In this document: positions 52,184 to 61,404 of the stretch, piece by piece
Numbering within the stretch: position 1 is the stretch's first letter
Layout: each line of letters starts with the position of its first letter
Assembly (NCBI GenBank): GCA_964451095.1
Contig: CAYVGI010000006.1
Span: 11,744-75,743, forward strand
DNA: 64,000 nucleotides
From: DAOTTY01 sp964451095
GTDB lineage: Bacteria > Chloroflexota > Anaerolineae > Aggregatilineales > Phototrophicaceae
Direction of reading: 5' to 3'
Made by a program: the position numbers and the translations under genes
Notes under the pieces: generated by a model
Database searches by the model: none
Told to the model about the DNA's origin: nothing
What the model saw: only the letters and a program-made list of their open reading frames with translations

Positions 52184-54196
52184 ATGACTGCTGCTGACCT
52201 CTCGCTGAACAACGCCGCCGCCGATGACCGCACCTATCGCCACCGCATAAACGCCTGGGCGCTGTACGATGTCGCCAATTCCGCGTTTTTCACTACGATT
52301 CTCGCTGCTGTGCTGCCCACGTACTACAGTCAGGTTGCCGGGGCGACGCTGCCCAGTGCCGCCCTTGCCACCCAGCGCTGGACGCTCAGCCTGAGTGCCG
52401 CACTGCTCATTTCCGCGCTGCTGTCGCCTGTGCTCGGCACCCTCTCAGACGTTACGCGCTCCAAAAAGCGGTTGCTGGGGGTGTTCCTGATGATCGGCGC
52501 GGTGGCAACCGGGCTGCTGGTGCTGGTCGGCACCGGGGATTGGCTGCTGGCGTCGGTGCTCATTATCATCGGGCGGGCGGCGGCAGGTGGCGCGAATGTG
52601 TTCTACGATGCGCTGCTGCCCCACGTTGCCCGCCAAGAAGACCAGGACGCGGTTTCTACACGCGGGTTTGCGCTGGGCTACCTGGGCGGTGGGGTGCTGC
52701 TGGCGGTTAACATCCTCATGTTCAACCTGCCGGATGACCTGTTCGGCTTTCCGTTTGAGTTTGCGGGCATTCGGCTGGCGTTCCTCAGCGTAGCGGTGTG
52801 GTGGGTGCTGTTCTCGCTGCCGCTGTTCCGCCTCATCCCGGAGCCACCCGCCGCCACAGAACGCGCCCCCGACGAAAATGTAATTGCTGCCAGCATCAAT
52901 CGCCTGCGCGGGACGTTCGCTGACCTGCGCGAGTACCGTGAGCTGTTCAAATATCTGATTGCCTTCCTCATCTACAATGACGGCATCGGCACCATTATCG
53001 GCGTGGCGGCAATCTACGGCGCAGAACTCGGCTTTGATACCACCGAACTGGTACTCGCGCTGCTGTTGGTGCAGTTTGTCGGCATCCCGTTTAGCTTTAT
53101 CTTCGGCAACCTGCCGAACTCGCAGGCGAAAAACCGCCACTACTACCTCGCTTTCATCCTGTTTAATGTGCTGGCGCTGCCCCTGGTGGCAATCACTGCG
53201 CGGGCGAACCTGCCCTACGAGGTCACGGGCGCACCACCGCCGCCCTACCAAACAATTGGTGAGTCGCTGGGCGAAGGCACCTACCCGGCAGATACATTTG
53301 CGCCCGATGGCTGGACATTGCAGACCATACCAGCGGACTTGCTCAACGCCGAAGAAGACGTGCCCTACACCTCATCCGATGCAGTAGACGCAACCTACAC
53401 GATTCCGTTCAACGGGCAAAGCGTGCGCGTGACCTACGCCACGGGCGCGGACTTCGGCACATTTGCGGTGCAGTTGGACGGGAAACCCCTGCTGAATGAC
53501 GACAACGAGCCGATCATCGTGGATGCGTACAGTGCCAACCCGCGCTTCGGCGTCACACGCACATTCGCTGCCCCAGCAGCGGGCGAGCACACGTTGACGT
53601 TGGTGAACACAGGCGAGGTAAACGCGCAGAGCGCGGGCACACGGCTCAGCGTCGGACCTATAACGGTGCTGCCACCGGCACGCGGGGGTAACCTGTTGGT
53701 GGTGATTGGGGTGCTGTTGGCGATCCAGGCAGTGGCGGTGGTGTTCACGTTTGCAGGCGGGGCACGGCTGCTGTATGGGTTCTCTCGCACGCTGAACACC
53801 AAGCGGGCGATCCTGCTGGCGTTGGTAATCTACGGCGGGATTGCGCTGTGGGGCTACTGGGTAAACTCCACGGTTGAGTTCTGGTTCCTGGCGTGGATGG
53901 TGGGCATTGTGCAGGGCGGCAGCCAGGCGCTCAGCCGCAGCCTGTACGCGAGCATGTCACCAGCGGCGAAAAGCGGCGAGTTCTTCGGGCTGTTCAGTGT
54001 GATGGCGAAGTTCTCCGCCATCACGGGACCGCTGTTGTTCGCGCTGGCAATCGAGATATTCGGGCAAAGCCGCCCCGCTGTGCTCAGCCTGATCGCGCTG
54101 TTTGTCATCGGCGGCTACTTGCTCACCCGTGTGGATGTGGACGGCGGGCGGGCGCTTGCCCAGGCGGAAAACGCACGTTATGCAGCGAGCAGCTAG
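52184..54196 (+). CDS. UMF1-family MFS transporter with large extracytoplasmic beta-domain insert
   Basis: The N-terminal INAWALYDVANSAFFTTILAAVLPTYY and the SPVLGTLSDVTRSKKRLL, GGANVFYDALLPHVA and STRGFALGYLGGG blocks are hallmarks of the UMF1/Atg22-like MFS family, whose members may export amino acids or small solutes. TM helices occupy about 25-340 and 503-655. Between them, residues about 342-500 form a soluble domain absent from usual members (which have about 420-480 residues in all): beta-rich, with VDATYTIPFNGQSVRVTY, GTFAVQLDG, GEHTLTLVNTG, similar to carbohydrate-binding beta-sandwiches. The stop shares CTAG with the convergent gene. Confidence 0.87.
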   Translation: MTAADLSLNNAAADDRTYRHRINAWALYDVANSAFFTTILAAVLPTYYSQVAGATLPSAALATQRWTLSLSAALLISALLSPVLGTLSDVTRSKKRLLGVFLMIGAVATGLLVLVGTGDWLLASVLIIIGRAAAGGANVFYDALLPHVARQEDQDAVSTRGFALGYLGGGVLLAVNILMFNLPDDLFGFPFEFAGIRLAFLSVAVWWVLFSLPLFRLIPEPPAATERAPDENVIAASINRLRGTFADLREYRELFKYLIAFLIYNDGIGTIIGVAAIYGAELGFDTTELVLALLLVQFVGIPFSFIFGNLPNSQAKNRHYYLAFILFNVLALPLVAITARANLPYEVTGAPPPPYQTIGESLGEGTYPADTFAPDGWTLQTIPADLLNAEEDVPYTSSDAVDATYTIPFNGQSVRVTYATGADFGTFAVQLDGKPLLNDDNEPIIVDAYSANPRFGVTRTFAAPAAGEHTLTLVNTGEVNAQSAGTRLSVGPITVLPPARGGNLLVVIGVLLAIQAVAVVFTFAGGARLLYGFSRTLNTKRAILLALVIYGGIALWGYWVNSTVEFWFLAWMVGIVQGGSQALSRSLYASMSPAAKSGEFFGLFSVMAKFSAITGPLLFALAIEIFGQSRPAVLSLIALFVIGGYLLTRVDVDGGRALAQAENARYAASS

Positions 54197-54525
54197 CGGC
54201 GCACGCTCACGGCACAATCAATGTTTTTGCGCTCGAAGAACGCTTGCAGGTCGCCTGCCAGTTTACTGAGGAATGCGTCTTCGTCTGCGCCCTGCTGGAG
54301 CGTGATGTTGTAGCGGTGGTAGCTGAGCGTGTTGTCTTGGGCGGTGCCGATTTCCGGCGCATAAGCACTACCGGGGGTATCGCCCACTTCGATGTTTGCT
54401 ATGCCGGGGTGATCCTTCACGGTTTGCATTGCCATGCTCACGCAGTCGCCATCACTGGAAACCAGCGCGACGACATGATCTGCTTCTGTAGAGGAAAGCC
54501 ACATTATGGCATCGGGGGAAGTCAT
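54193..54525 (-). CDS. Conserved-looking small protein of unknown function
   Basis: ATG 54525 gives a 110-residue soluble protein beginning MTSPDAIMWLSSTEADHVVALVSSD; upstream in-frame codons to 54597 would add 24 residues. It has balanced composition, a beta-rich first half and a helical segment near the end (DEDAFLSKLAGDLQAFFERKNID). No motif is recognised. It is convergent with the MFS gene and divergent from glsA. Confidence 0.6.
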   Translation of the reverse strand: MTSPDAIMWLSSTEADHVVALVSSDGDCVSMAMQTVKDHPGIANIEVGDTPGSAYAPEIGTAQDNTLSYHRYNITLQQGADEDAFLSKLAGDLQAFFERKNIDCAVSVRR

Positions 54526-54695
54526 GGGTTGCTCTCTATAATGACGATTCATTAGGTGTAATAGCTTGTTCCCTTGCCGTATGAGAGGCGTCAACATACC
54601 CTAAGCCGCACCTGAACATTTTGCGGACAAACCCGGCAAACCGCGCCATAATAGCGGGCACGCTTGCCCGACCCTCAGCATAGGACACCCCAACG

Positions 54696-55616
54696 ATGGA
54701 AAATACCCAGCAGCAGCTAGACGACCTGCTCACCCAACTGCGCGAAGAAGCAAAACACGTTGACCATGCCAACATCCGCCTGATGAACGCTAACCCGAAC
54801 TGGTGCGCGGTGGCAGTCGTCACCGTAACGGGCGAGGTGTTCGCCGCCGGGGACAGCGAACAGTATTTCCCTATTCAGTCCATGAGCAAACCGTTTACCT
54901 ATGGCATGGCATTGCAAGACCACGGGCAGGATTATGTGCTGGGGCGCATCGGGGTAGAGCCAACAGGCAAGCGCTACAACGCTATCTCCGTGGACGAGGG
55001 CACCGGACGCCCCCACAACCCGATGGTCAACGCGGGCGCAATCGCCGTTGCCGGGCTGATTAAGGGTAATGACCTCACCGATAAGTCCAACCGCATGATC
55101 GAGGCGCTTAGCCGCTATGCCGGGCGTCCCCTGCTGGTCGATGCCCCCACGCTCACCGCAGAGTTCCAGACGGGCGACCGCAACCGTGCTATTGCCCACC
55201 TAATGCGTTCGTTTGGCATGTTACGAGGCGAGCTAGAAGACACGCTGCACCTGTACTTCCAGCAGTGCTCGCTGATGGTAAACACGATTGACCTGGCGAA
55301 GATGGCGGCGACCTTTGCCAACGAGGGCAAGCACCCCATCACCGGGGAGACCGCCGTGCAAGCTCACTGCGTCGGAGACATCCTGAGCGTGATGTACACC
55401 TGCGGTATGTACGACTCCGCCGGGGAGTGGGCGTACAAGGTCGGGCTGCCAGGCAAGAGCGGTGTCAGCGGTGGTATCTTTGCCGTGCTGCCCGGCGAAA
55501 TGGGCATTGCTGCGTTCGCGCCGCCGCTCAACGAGAACGGGCACAGTATTTTGGGGCTGCGGGCGTTTGAAGTCCTGTCCAAGCAAAACCACCTGCACAT
55601 CTTCCACAACATGTAA
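54696..55616 (+). CDS. glsA: Glutaminase GlsA
   Basis: GlsA hydrolyses glutamine to glutamate and ammonia. It belongs to the serine-dependent beta-lactamase-fold glutaminases: FAAGDSEQYFPIQSMSKPFTYGMAL carries the catalytic S-x-S-K pattern, followed by GTGRPHNPMVNAGAIAV, NRNRAIAHLM-like GDRNRAIAHLMRSFG and YxCSLxxxxxDLAxMxATxAxxG (here YFQQCSLMVNTIDLAKMAATFANEG), then KSGVSGGIFAVLPG. Length 306 is normal. It is followed by an AIM24-like gene 78 bp downstream. Confidence 0.95.
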   Translation: MENTQQQLDDLLTQLREEAKHVDHANIRLMNANPNWCAVAVVTVTGEVFAAGDSEQYFPIQSMSKPFTYGMALQDHGQDYVLGRIGVEPTGKRYNAISVDEGTGRPHNPMVNAGAIAVAGLIKGNDLTDKSNRMIEALSRYAGRPLLVDAPTLTAEFQTGDRNRAIAHLMRSFGMLRGELEDTLHLYFQQCSLMVNTIDLAKMAATFANEGKHPITGETAVQAHCVGDILSVMYTCGMYDSAGEWAYKVGLPGKSGVSGGIFAVLPGEMGIAAFAPPLNENGHSILGLRAFEVLSKQNHLHIFHNM

Positions 55617-55694
55617 ACCCACTCGCCTACCTGTTCGTGCCCCGCTGCGCTACAATCGCGCCCTGATGAAATTCCCACGACGGAGGCAGAACCT

Positions 55695-56423
55695 ATGCAA
55701 TACGAGATCAAAGGTAGCACCATGCCCGCGCTGGAAATCACGCTGGCACGCGGCGAGGCAGTGTTTACGGAAATCGCCGGCATGTCCTGGATGACCGAGG
55801 GCATCAACATGACGACGGGCACCCGTGGCGGGTTGGGCAGGCTTATTGGGCGTGCCATCGCCGGGGAATCGTTATTCCTCACCACGTTCAAGAGCGATTC
55901 TGACGGGGCGCGGGTGGTCTTCACGCCAGATGTGCCAGGGCAAATCGTGCCCATTACATTGGCAGAGGGACAGTCGATTATCGCGCAGCGCGATGCGTTC
56001 ATGTGCGCCCAGGACAGCGTAAAGGTGGAGGTACACTTTCGCAGAAAGCTGGGCGTGGGCTTCTTCGGCGGGGAAGGCTTTGTGATGCAGCGCCTAACCG
56101 GACCCGGCACCATGTTTGCGGAGATCGGCGGCGAGGTGGTGGAGTACGAGCTACAGCAGGGCGAAACCCTGCGTGTGAACCCCGGCTACGTCGCCATGCA
56201 CGAACCCAGCGTGGACTACGACATTAGCATGGTGCGGGGGGTGCGTAACCTGTTTTTCGGCGGGGAGGGTGTGTTCACCGCAGTGCTAAAGGGACCGGGG
56301 CGCGTGTGGCTGCAAACGATGCCGCTGCGCAATCTCGCGGAGAGCATTATGCGCTACCTGCCAGAACCCCAAGCACCCAGGGCGGACAAAAACGCCAAGC
56401 CCGATGAAAAAGAGGATGGGTAA
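55695..56423 (+). CDS. AIM24/TIGR00266-family protein
   Basis: The 242-residue protein is beta-rich with the features of AIM24-like proteins: an N-terminal MPALEITLARGEAVFTEIAGMSWM, SLFLTTFKSD-type segment, GQIVPITLAEGQSIIAQRDAFM, then FFGGEGFVMQRLTGPGTMF and LFFGGEGVFTAVLKGPGRVWLQTMP. These proteins occur widely in bacteria, archaea and mitochondria; their role is poorly known. The C-terminal 15 residues are highly charged. Translation starts at ATG 55695 after a GGAGG. Confidence 0.9.
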   Translation: MQYEIKGSTMPALEITLARGEAVFTEIAGMSWMTEGINMTTGTRGGLGRLIGRAIAGESLFLTTFKSDSDGARVVFTPDVPGQIVPITLAEGQSIIAQRDAFMCAQDSVKVEVHFRRKLGVGFFGGEGFVMQRLTGPGTMFAEIGGEVVEYELQQGETLRVNPGYVAMHEPSVDYDISMVRGVRNLFFGGEGVFTAVLKGPGRVWLQTMPLRNLAESIMRYLPEPQAPRADKNAKPDEKEDG

Positions 56424-56532
56424 GCAGCAGCGCAAGCAAATGTAACGCTGGTGGCTTTTTCAGGCACATCTCACACGGTGGCGTTATACTCTTTGGTACT
56501 TTAAAAAATAGCAGGAGCGTAGAAACGCCACC

Positions 56533-57372
56533 ATGAACAGCAACGACCGCGCCCGTCAGCTTAGTGTAATCGTGCTCTCCTTCGTGCAGATTCTCACCAA
56601 TGGGGTGAGCAGCGCAGGCGTGTGGCCCAGCCCGTACAGCATCAACGACATTGCCACTAGCTTCCCGAACCTGTTCGTCCCGGCAGACATCACCTTTGCT
56701 GTGTGGACGCCGCTATACCTGGGCGCGTTGATCTACGCGGTGTACCAGATGCTGCCCGCCCAGCAAGCCCGACCGCTGCACCGACGCATTGGGTGGTGGG
56801 TAGCGAGCGCCGCCGCTGCCAATGCCGCCTGGACACCGCTGTATGTGCTGGCAGGTCCGTTCGGCAGCGATGACTTCCAGGTAATGTGGGTGGTTGTGAG
56901 CGTTGTTGTGATGGTGTGGCTGCTCGTCTCGCTGATTGCCGTAGTCGCCGGGTTGCGCAACACGCTGCCGAATGCCGAGGCGACCGCCGTTGACCGCTGG
57001 GTGACGGTGCCCACATTCTACGGCTACCTGGGCTGGGTGAGCGTGGCAACCGTCGCCAATGTGACCGTGCTGTTCATCAGCCTGGGGTGGGAAGGCACGC
57101 AAACCGCCGCGCTGTGGAGCGTGGTTGCGATTGTTGCCGCCACTGTGATCTCTGCCGGGGTGCTGCTGTACAGCCTGGGCGATAGCGGCACGGGCGGCTT
57201 TTTGGCGGTGCTGGTGTGGGCGCTGGTGGGCGTGTACCTGGGCAACAGCGGGCAGTCTATGTTAGTGGGGGTCGCTGCGCTGGTTGCTGCTGCTGTGCTC
57301 ATCGGTGTGGGCGTGTTCCGCTTTATGAACCGTGCCAGCGCCGCACCACAGCAAGCACCGTCTGCGGCATAG
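56533..57372 (+). CDS. TspO/MBR-related tryptophan-rich membrane protein
   Basis: About eight TM segments and the pattern PADITFAVWTPLYLGALIYAVYQ, WTPLYVLAG and VPTFYGYLGWVSVATVANVTV resemble TspO/peripheral benzodiazepine receptor-like proteins, with aromatic residues and prolines at helix ends. At 279 residues it is longer than TspO (about 160) and similar to the TspO-related proteins of about 270 residues that have additional helices. Ligand (tetrapyrrole or other) unknown. It follows the AIM24 gene by about 110 bp and precedes a GNAT gene by 16 bp. Confidence 0.7.
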   Translation: MNSNDRARQLSVIVLSFVQILTNGVSSAGVWPSPYSINDIATSFPNLFVPADITFAVWTPLYLGALIYAVYQMLPAQQARPLHRRIGWWVASAAAANAAWTPLYVLAGPFGSDDFQVMWVVVSVVVMVWLLVSLIAVVAGLRNTLPNAEATAVDRWVTVPTFYGYLGWVSVATVANVTVLFISLGWEGTQTAALWSVVAIVAATVISAGVLLYSLGDSGTGGFLAVLVWALVGVYLGNSGQSMLVGVAALVAAAVLIGVGVFRFMNRASAAPQQAPSAA

Positions 57373-57388
57373 GGGCAACCGCTGCGTG

Positions 57389-57931
57389 ATGGAAATCCTG
57401 GAAACCGAGCGGCTGGTGCTGCGCAAGCCGCGCCTAACAGACGCAGCGGACATTGAGCAGCACATCAACCACCCGCACATCGCGCAGAACACACTGCGCA
57501 TCCCCTACCCGTACCCGCCCGGTGCAGCAGCGGCATTCCTGCGCGATGCAGCGCTGCCCGGCTGGGACAGCGGCAACGACATCGCGTTTGCGATTACCCG
57601 CCGCGAAGACGGGCAGTTTTTGGGCGTCATCAGCTTGCACCGCCAACGGCACAACCGCGCCGAAATGGGCTACTGGCTGGGCGTGGCGTTCTGGAACCAG
57701 GGCTATGCGACCGAAGCAGTGCGCCGCGTGATTCAGTTTGGCTTTGAGGAGATGGGGCTGCACCGCATCCAGGCGGAGTACTTTACGCACAACCCGGCAA
57801 GCCGCCGCGTGATGCAAAAGGCAGGCATGGCGTTCGAGGGCGTGCTGCGCGGCTACCTCACCAAGGGCGATGGGCACTACGTTGATGTGGGGATGTGTGC
57901 CATCCTGCGCACAGACATAACACTGGCGTAG
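57389..57931 (+). CDS. GNAT-family N-acetyltransferase, RimJ/RimL type
   Basis: The sequence LETERLVLRKPRLTDAADIEQHI at the start, the acetyl-CoA region EMGYWLGVAFWNQGYATEAVRRVIQFGFEEMGLHRIQAEYFTHNPASRRVMQKAGMAFEGVLRGY and length of 180 residues define a RimJ/RimL-like acetyltransferase. Substrates of such enzymes include ribosomal protein N-termini and many small molecules. ATG 57389 was chosen because upstream residues are not conserved-looking. Confidence 0.9.
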   Translation: MEILETERLVLRKPRLTDAADIEQHINHPHIAQNTLRIPYPYPPGAAAAFLRDAALPGWDSGNDIAFAITRREDGQFLGVISLHRQRHNRAEMGYWLGVAFWNQGYATEAVRRVIQFGFEEMGLHRIQAEYFTHNPASRRVMQKAGMAFEGVLRGYLTKGDGHYVDVGMCAILRTDITLA

Positions 57932-57977
57932 GGGCGAGATAATTTGCCTGTTTATCTCATCCCCTACGGACGTTGAC

Positions 57978-58358
57978 CTAAGATGCTGCCTTGTGGCGCA
58001 GTTCTACGTCGGTGCTGCGCTGTACAAATCGGTTCAGGCGTGTGTCTGCCTCCAGGAATGACCGCACCTCTTTTAGCGCTGTCTGGTAGGATTCGATGAG
58101 TTCGTCGTCGGTGCCCTTGTAGCGCCGCAGGGACTGTGCGGCACATGCCCCGCAGCCGCGCATCGCCCGGAAGCTGTCGGTTTCGCAGGTTCCACAGCCG
58201 TTAAGCTGCGCCATCATCAGCATGAATGCTAGCTTTTCCTCGTGGCAGGCAGGCAGGGTGCTCACATGGCACACCAAACTACGCCATTTTTCGCCGCGCA
58301 AATTTCGCAAAGACGGGATAACATGGGATGGGAAGAACAACTCGTTAGCGGTATACAC
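57978..58358 (-). CDS. Small cysteine-rich protein of unknown function
   Basis: A GTG at 58358 starts a 126-residue protein. It contains C-H-V, A-C-H-E and two CxxC pairs in LNGCGTCETDSFRAMRGCGACAAQSLRRYKG, followed by a helical segment (DELIESYQTALKEVRSFLE). The CxxC pattern in a helical protein recalls AhpD/carboxymuconolactone-decarboxylase-like folds or a metal site, but I cannot assign it. It is convergent with the GNAT gene. Confidence 0.62.
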   Translation of the reverse strand: MYTANELFFPSHVIPSLRNLRGEKWRSLVCHVSTLPACHEEKLAFMLMMAQLNGCGTCETDSFRAMRGCGACAAQSLRRYKGTDDELIESYQTALKEVRSFLEADTRLNRFVQRSTDVELRHKAAS

Positions 58359-58616
58359 GCTTGGGCTTCCTTAGAAAGTATAAGCTTAGGCTGAATAATT
58401 TGTGACATTTTCTGTCACGTTAATGTTGAGTGTAGCACAAAAATGTGCTCATCTTGGGTTATAGGTTGGTTTAGAGGCGTAAAAAATTGTAAAAGTCGGG
58501 TAAGAGGCGTGGCTGGCTAGTGGTTGTTAGCCCACAGCAGCCAGTTTCATTGATCTGACCGTCCCATCAACCGAGAACTGAAAACTGCTCACTGGTACAT
58601 ACATAGAAAACTGCCA

Positions 58617-59807
58617 ATGAATTGCAACAGACTCACGACTTTCCTGTTGGCTGCGTTGCTGCTGCCGCTTGCTGCGTGCAGCGGGGGGGCGGTGCGCTTT
58701 GCGCCCACGCCCGTTCCGCCGGATGTGTCACCGTCGGTGTACACCCACCCCAGCGGTGCCTTCAGCGTGGAGCTACCCCGCGCGTGGTCACTGTTCGAGC
58801 GCAACGCGATCACTCTAGCAGCGGCGACGTTTTCCGCGCCGGGGCAACACACGCCGCCGCTGCGCATCGCGGCAGTGCGCTTACAAGCGCCGCCCGCAGA
58901 TGCCACCGCCATCAACGGCATTCTGGACGACTACCAGGGGCGGGTGCGCCCGGATGCAGGGCGCTACACGGAGCAGAGCCGCGAAGCAATGGGCGACGGA
59001 AGCTGGCGGCTAAGCGGGCTGCGCCAGGTGGCGGGCGGCACCACCCAGCAGGTGAACACGTTCGTGCAGTTCGAGGAGGCGACGGTAGGCGTGGTCGAAG
59101 TCATTGTGAGCGGGGACGCAGCACAAGACGAGCGCCTGCAAGCGCTGGTAAACACGGTGGAGTTTGCGGCAGAGTCCAATTTGCAACCCGGTGACCTGAG
59201 CACGCTGGCATTTGCCAACGCCAGCGGCTTGGAACCGCTCAACGTCCATGCGTGGACGGCACCCAACGGCGCGTTTTACATCTCTGGTGAGGTGGCGAAC
59301 TACGGCACGGAGGCAATCGGGGATGTGCCGGTGCAGGTGGTGCTGTACACCAGTGACGGACGCGCCATCGCCGAGGCGCTGGACACGGTGATGGGCTACG
59401 GCATCCCGCCGGGTGGGTTTGCACCGTTTAGCCTGCGGTTTGGGGCGGGGCAGCCCGCGCTAACGACGCGCTATGTGCTCTCGTTTGGGGATGACAACTG
59501 GGCACCCACCCCGGCAGAAGTCCTCAGCGAGGAGGTGCTTACCTGGACGGACGAGGGCGAGTTCACCGATGGCGGTGAGCTGATTATCACGGGCGCGCTC
59601 ACCAACACCAGCGCCGATACCTACGTCTACGAACCCCGCGTTACCGTCACCGTGTTCGATGACGGACAGCGCGTAATCGCGGCGGGCTTCCAGGATGTGG
59701 ACGAAACCGAGGTCGAGCCAGACGAGAGCGTGCCCTTCCGCGTCGTCATCCCGGAAACAGGCGGCGTGCCCGCCCGCTATATCCTCAACGTGCAGGGTCG
59801 CCCATAG
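58617..59807 (+). CDS. Secreted lipoprotein of unknown function
   Basis: The N-terminus is a lipoprotein signal peptide with lipobox LPLAAC (Cys21). Residues about 45-185 resemble PsbP/DUF1795-like folds (YTHPSGAFSVELPRAWSLFER), and residues about 200-390 contain two beta-sandwich repeats (LNVHAWTAPNGAFYISGEVANYG and ELIITGALTNTSADTYVYEPRVTVTVFDDG) of FxLYD type. It is likely anchored to the cell surface. A 258-bp AT-rich gap precedes it, in which I see no gene. Confidence 0.8.
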   Translation: MNCNRLTTFLLAALLLPLAACSGGAVRFAPTPVPPDVSPSVYTHPSGAFSVELPRAWSLFERNAITLAAATFSAPGQHTPPLRIAAVRLQAPPADATAINGILDDYQGRVRPDAGRYTEQSREAMGDGSWRLSGLRQVAGGTTQQVNTFVQFEEATVGVVEVIVSGDAAQDERLQALVNTVEFAAESNLQPGDLSTLAFANASGLEPLNVHAWTAPNGAFYISGEVANYGTEAIGDVPVQVVLYTSDGRAIAEALDTVMGYGIPPGGFAPFSLRFGAGQPALTTRYVLSFGDDNWAPTPAEVLSEEVLTWTDEGEFTDGGELIITGALTNTSADTYVYEPRVTVTVFDDGQRVIAAGFQDVDETEVEPDESVPFRVVIPETGGVPARYILNVQGRP

Positions 59808-59879
59808 CCTTTTGGCACACCACATAAGTTAGATGTGATAGGGGCACAACACGCTTGTGCCCTGGGCGTAGCATCGCGG

Positions 59880-61373
59880 CTAGGGCGTCGTCACCTGCGC
59901 GAACACCAGAATGTAACCGCCACGGGTGGTCGTATCGCCGTCTGCGCCGCTGTAACGCCCCGCCCGGATGTAGTACACCCCTGTGCGGGAGAGCACATAG
60001 CGCTCCAGCCGGGCGTTTTGCCCGCCGCCGCTGTCATCATCGGTCACAAGCGGTTGCAAGTCCTCCCCCAGGATGCTCACGACCGGGTCGAGGTTGCCAT
60101 CGCCCCGGCTCATTGCCACCGTAATCGCATCGCCTTGTGTGCCATAAAACGCATAGATCACTTCGGGCTGCTCGTCGCTGATGACGCCCGTCACAGTGCT
60201 GTTGTACAGGATGGGCAGCGCGTCTGCCTGCACTTCATCGAACGCGCCGCCCAGCACTTCTAGCTCCACGCTGTAACGCCCCACGGTGTTGCCCTCCGTG
60301 CCGCCGTAGCGTGTCGCTTTGATGTAGTACACACCTGTCGCCGGGATGCGCAGCTCGCGGATTTGCGCGTTTTGTCCGCCGCCGCCGTCGTCATCAAATG
60401 CCAGTTCCAAAAAGTTGCCGTCCAGGATGACCAGATAAGCGTCCAGGCTGCCGCTAACCCGATCCATCTTCACGCGCACGAGGTCGTTTTCGTTAGCAAA
60501 GAACGTGTAGAACTGCTCGAAGCGGTTGGGGGTTAGCTCGCCCTCAAGTGCCCTGCCCGGCGGCAAGTCGGCGGCGGTTTGCAGCGTGTTACCCAGTCCG
60601 CTGTCCTCAGATTCCTGTATCGAAAGCACAAACGCGCCCGTACTGTTGCCGCTGCCCTCACCGTAGCGCGTGGCGACGATCACATACACGCCGTCCGCCT
60701 CAATGACCAGCCCTTCCACCGCCGCATCCAGCGTAGATGAGCCGGGGATGTCGTCGCTGCTGGCAATCACAGACGAGGTTGCGTCCACCACCTGGAGCAC
60801 CGGGTCCAGGTCGCCGGAGACACGCTGCATCCGAATGTCCAGGATGTCTCCGCGTGCTGCCTGGAAGGTGTAGTACAGCGCGGGTTCGCCGTCGCTAATG
60901 GTATTGATGATGGTGTCGTCGTAGCGCAGGGCGCTGCCGCTTTGCGAACTGATGCCCACACGCTCCAGGCGCAGGGTATACCCCCCTGCCGTGGTGCCAA
61001 GTGTGCCACCAAAGCGCGATACAACCACGGTGTAGGTGCCGTTCTGCGGGATGCGCAAGCTGCCGATTTGTGCGCCGCGCCCGCTGCCGTCATCCAGCAG
61101 GGCGAGCACCTCGCCGCGTGCGCCCAGCACCGTTAACATCGGGTCGAGGTTGCCGTCCTGGGTGGTGAGTGTGAGGCTGACGAACTCGCCGCGTAGCCCC
61201 TCGAAGGTGTAGCGGGCACTGGGGGTCAGGTTATCTAGCCGCCCGTCTACCGCTTCGGCATAACGTAGCACAGTATCATCTACGCTACCTTCATCTTGCT
61301 GGGCGTGCAGCGGCGGCCCCAGTAACGGCAGAATGAGCAGTGTGAAGGTCAGGAAAACAAGTCGCCCGGTCAT
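59880..61373 (-). CDS. Secreted protein with four PPC-like beta-sandwich repeats
   Basis: A signal peptide (residues 1-24, MTGRLVFLTFTLLILPLL...) is followed by four copies of a domain like the bacterial pre-peptidase C-terminal (PPC) module: YTFEGLRGEFVSLTL, YTFQAARGDILDIRM, YTFFANENDLVRVKM and YAFYGTQGDAITVAM, each ending with GVYYI or GTYTV-type strands. No enzymatic domain is present. ATG 61373 was chosen because it begins the signal peptide; an upstream extension overlaps degV in the same direction. Probable cell-surface or secreted binding protein. Confidence 0.85.
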   Translation of the reverse strand: MTGRLVFLTFTLLILPLLGPPLHAQQDEGSVDDTVLRYAEAVDGRLDNLTPSARYTFEGLRGEFVSLTLTTQDGNLDPMLTVLGARGEVLALLDDGSGRGAQIGSLRIPQNGTYTVVVSRFGGTLGTTAGGYTLRLERVGISSQSGSALRYDDTIINTISDGEPALYYTFQAARGDILDIRMQRVSGDLDPVLQVVDATSSVIASSDDIPGSSTLDAAVEGLVIEADGVYVIVATRYGEGSGNSTGAFVLSIQESEDSGLGNTLQTAADLPPGRALEGELTPNRFEQFYTFFANENDLVRVKMDRVSGSLDAYLVILDGNFLELAFDDDGGGGQNAQIRELRIPATGVYYIKATRYGGTEGNTVGRYSVELEVLGGAFDEVQADALPILYNSTVTGVISDEQPEVIYAFYGTQGDAITVAMSRGDGNLDPVVSILGEDLQPLVTDDDSGGGQNARLERYVLSRTGVYYIRAGRYSGADGDTTTRGGYILVFAQVTTP

Positions 61374-61404
61374 ATGTCTTGGGTCACCGTGCCGGTAAAC
61401 AAGC

